DNA of 7,066 nt. Source: Gammaproteobacteria bacterium (GTDB lineage: Bacteria; Pseudomonadota; Gammaproteobacteria; GRL18). A program made the position numbers and the translations under genes. The notes beneath the pieces were generated by a model. It saw only the letters and a program-made list of their open reading frames with translations, was not told the DNA's origin and did no database searches. Positions 6,701-7,066 of this stretch are shown here, one piece after another. Where the stretch lies: positions 1-7,066 of the forward strand of contig DAOVUK010000159.1 in the NCBI GenBank assembly GCA_030632625.1, in the 5' to 3' direction. Positions within the stretch are counted from its first letter, which is position 1. Each line of letters begins with the position of its first letter.

Positions 6701-7066
6701 TTAACTGTTTCACGGGCCTGGAAATAAATGTCAGGATTTTGTGAGCTGCCGCGTAATACCGGATTATCCGGAGACAGGGCACGGGCACGGTGTTGTGCAA
6801 TCCATTTATCGTCGATCATGCTGTGCAGAATCTCATCATCAATGGCTGCTATTTTTCTGATTTCATGGGAGGTGCGAAAGCCGTCAAAAAAATGCATCAT
6901 AGGAATACGCCCTTCAAGGCTGGCTGCCTGAGCTATCACAGCAAAGTCCAGCACCTCCTGAGGCGAATTGGAGCAAAGCATGCCGAAGCCGGTCATGCGT
7001 GCGGTCATCACATCACTGTGATCTCCAAAGATTGACAGTGCCTGACAGGCCAGTGATCGGGATGCA
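3787..7066 (-). CDS. nifJ: Pyruvate:ferredoxin (flavodoxin) oxidoreductase, 5' end beyond the window
   Basis: This cytoplasmic iron-sulfur enzyme oxidises pyruvate with CoA to acetyl-CoA and CO2, passing electrons to ferredoxin or flavodoxin. The frame is open to the window edge (1092 visible codons). The first visible residues contain ALSIFGDHSDVM, a conserved block that lies roughly 110 residues into NifJ/YdbK-type proteins of about 1170-1200 residues. The GTG at 7011 is therefore not the start, and only the N-terminal ~100 residues are missing. Counting from 7011: FFDGFRTSHE 41-50 (domain I); GSGAETVAETV 148-158 (domain II); GLGSDGTVSANKNSIKIIG 303-321 (gamma domain); two 4Fe-4S motifs CxxCxxCxxxCP (Cys570/573/576/580 and 627/630/633/637); the proximal cluster cysteines 701, 704, 729 and 960; and the thiamine diphosphate site GDG 851-853 with NTGGQ 885-889. 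All cluster ligands in view are intact. The gene ends in TAG, 109 nt from the convergent PilZ stop. No nif or ferredoxin gene is adjacent within view, so a nitrogen-fixation role is not implied. Confidence 0.95.
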   Translation of the reverse strand, partial: ASRSLACQALSIFGDHSDVMTARMTGFGMLCSNSPQEVLDFAVIAQAASLEGRIPMMHFFDGFRTSHEIRKIAAIDDEILHSMIDDKWIAQHRARALSPDNPVLRGSSQNPDIYFQARETVNPYYEKMPAIVQHIMNRFAGLTGRTYQLFQYLGSDTAERVIILMGSGAETVAETVQYLTQQGEKIGLIKVRLYRPFDDQALLAALPDSCRSIAVLDRTKEPGANGEPLYKDVLTAIAQNFYSGSGKFEVMPGIIGGRYGLSSKEFTPMMVKAVYDELKKTQPKNHFTVGIHDDVSHTSLEWDNSFRTDAHNDTFQALFYGLGSDGTVSANKNSIKIIGEQTDLFVQGYFVYDSKKSGAVTISHLRFGPKAIHSTYLIEDNDANFVACHQTIFLQRYNMLDKAADKAVFLLNSTVAADQVWDTLPVSMQQQMIDKHISFYCIDAYAVARKTGLGKRINTIMQTCFFAISNILPKDRAIDEIKAAVEKSYGKKGSHILDVNFQAIDESLASLHAVAVPAQVSSDFEIPSPVAESAPAFVKNVTAEIIAGRGNEIPVSLLPVDGTFPVGTAAYEKRNLADEIPVLDIDLCSQCGKCPLICPHAAIRSKIFSQKELAQAPQTFKHTAMKGKGFPADMHITYQVAPEDCTGCGLCVDICPIRDKADPEHKALNMAPQPPLREQERENWEFFLSLPEYDRKALKINTIKGSMVLQPLFEFSGACLGCGETPYIKLATQLFGDRMIVANATGCSSIFGGNLPTTPWTHNAEGRGPAWNNSLFEDNAEFGFGMRVAIDQQTEHAREMLEALNPPLDAALVANILNADQSDEAGIYEQRQRVAQLKKQLEIHTDPRASSLSQLAGNLCRKSVWLIGGDGWAYDIGYGGVDHVLASGRDVNILVLDTEVYSNTGGQTSKATPRGAIAKYSAGGKANAKKDLALLAMAYENVYVANIALGAKDVQTLRTYIEAEAHHGPSLIIAYAPCISHGIDMKNSLQQQKLAVDSGHWLLFRFDPKRIQQGENPMRLDSKEPSVPYKEYMQTETRFSMLWQTHPEYAEKLSQQAQHEITQRYHFFKQLAEMDWDESSGTAAVKEKINNH

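Overview
The window is most likely from a gammaproteobacterium (inference). The evidence is a proteobacterial-style single-chain pyruvate:ferredoxin (flavodoxin) oxidoreductase, a short stand-alone PilZ protein, good sigma70-type promoters and moderate GC in the coding regions. No rRNA, tRNA or species marker is present, so placement below class is not possible. There is no CRISPR array and no complete insertion sequence.

Layout, left to right. Positions 1-207 are AT-rich and hold at most the last codons of a rightward gene (ending at 74). A large leftward gene (208-3072) encodes a three-part lipid enzyme: acyl carrier protein, then a fatty-acyl-AMP ligase-like adenylating module, then a membrane segment and a PlsC-type acyltransferase. 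Positions 3073-3357 are a divergent promoter region. It has one good promoter in each direction, and each promoter carries a dyad over its core elements: a 24-bp near-perfect palindrome over the -35 of the lipid gene, and a 17-bp dyad over the -10 of the PilZ gene. A small rightward gene (3358-3678) encodes a 106-residue PilZ protein with both c-di-GMP-binding motifs. The gap to the next gene (3679-3786) contains a 31-bp hairpin bordered on both sides by the same 8-bp direct repeat. This looks like a collapsed transposable element and may now act as a terminator. From 3787 to the right edge a leftward nifJ gene fills the window; its N-terminal ~100 codons lie outside.

How the genes may work together. 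The lipid protein appears self-contained: free fatty acid is activated as acyl-AMP, loaded on the tethered carrier and passed to a lysolipid or related acceptor at the membrane. This parallels the Aas protein of enterobacteria but with a different domain order and a built-in carrier. Its divergent neighbour, a PilZ protein, could link c-di-GMP to surface or envelope behaviour, but only gene adjacency supports a connection. NifJ is core metabolism (pyruvate to acetyl-CoA with reduction of ferredoxin or flavodoxin). It converges with the PilZ gene and shows no sign of belonging to the same unit.

The points most worth following are the ACP-ligase-acyltransferase fusion, the operator-like palindrome on its promoter, and the hairpin with apparent target-site duplication.
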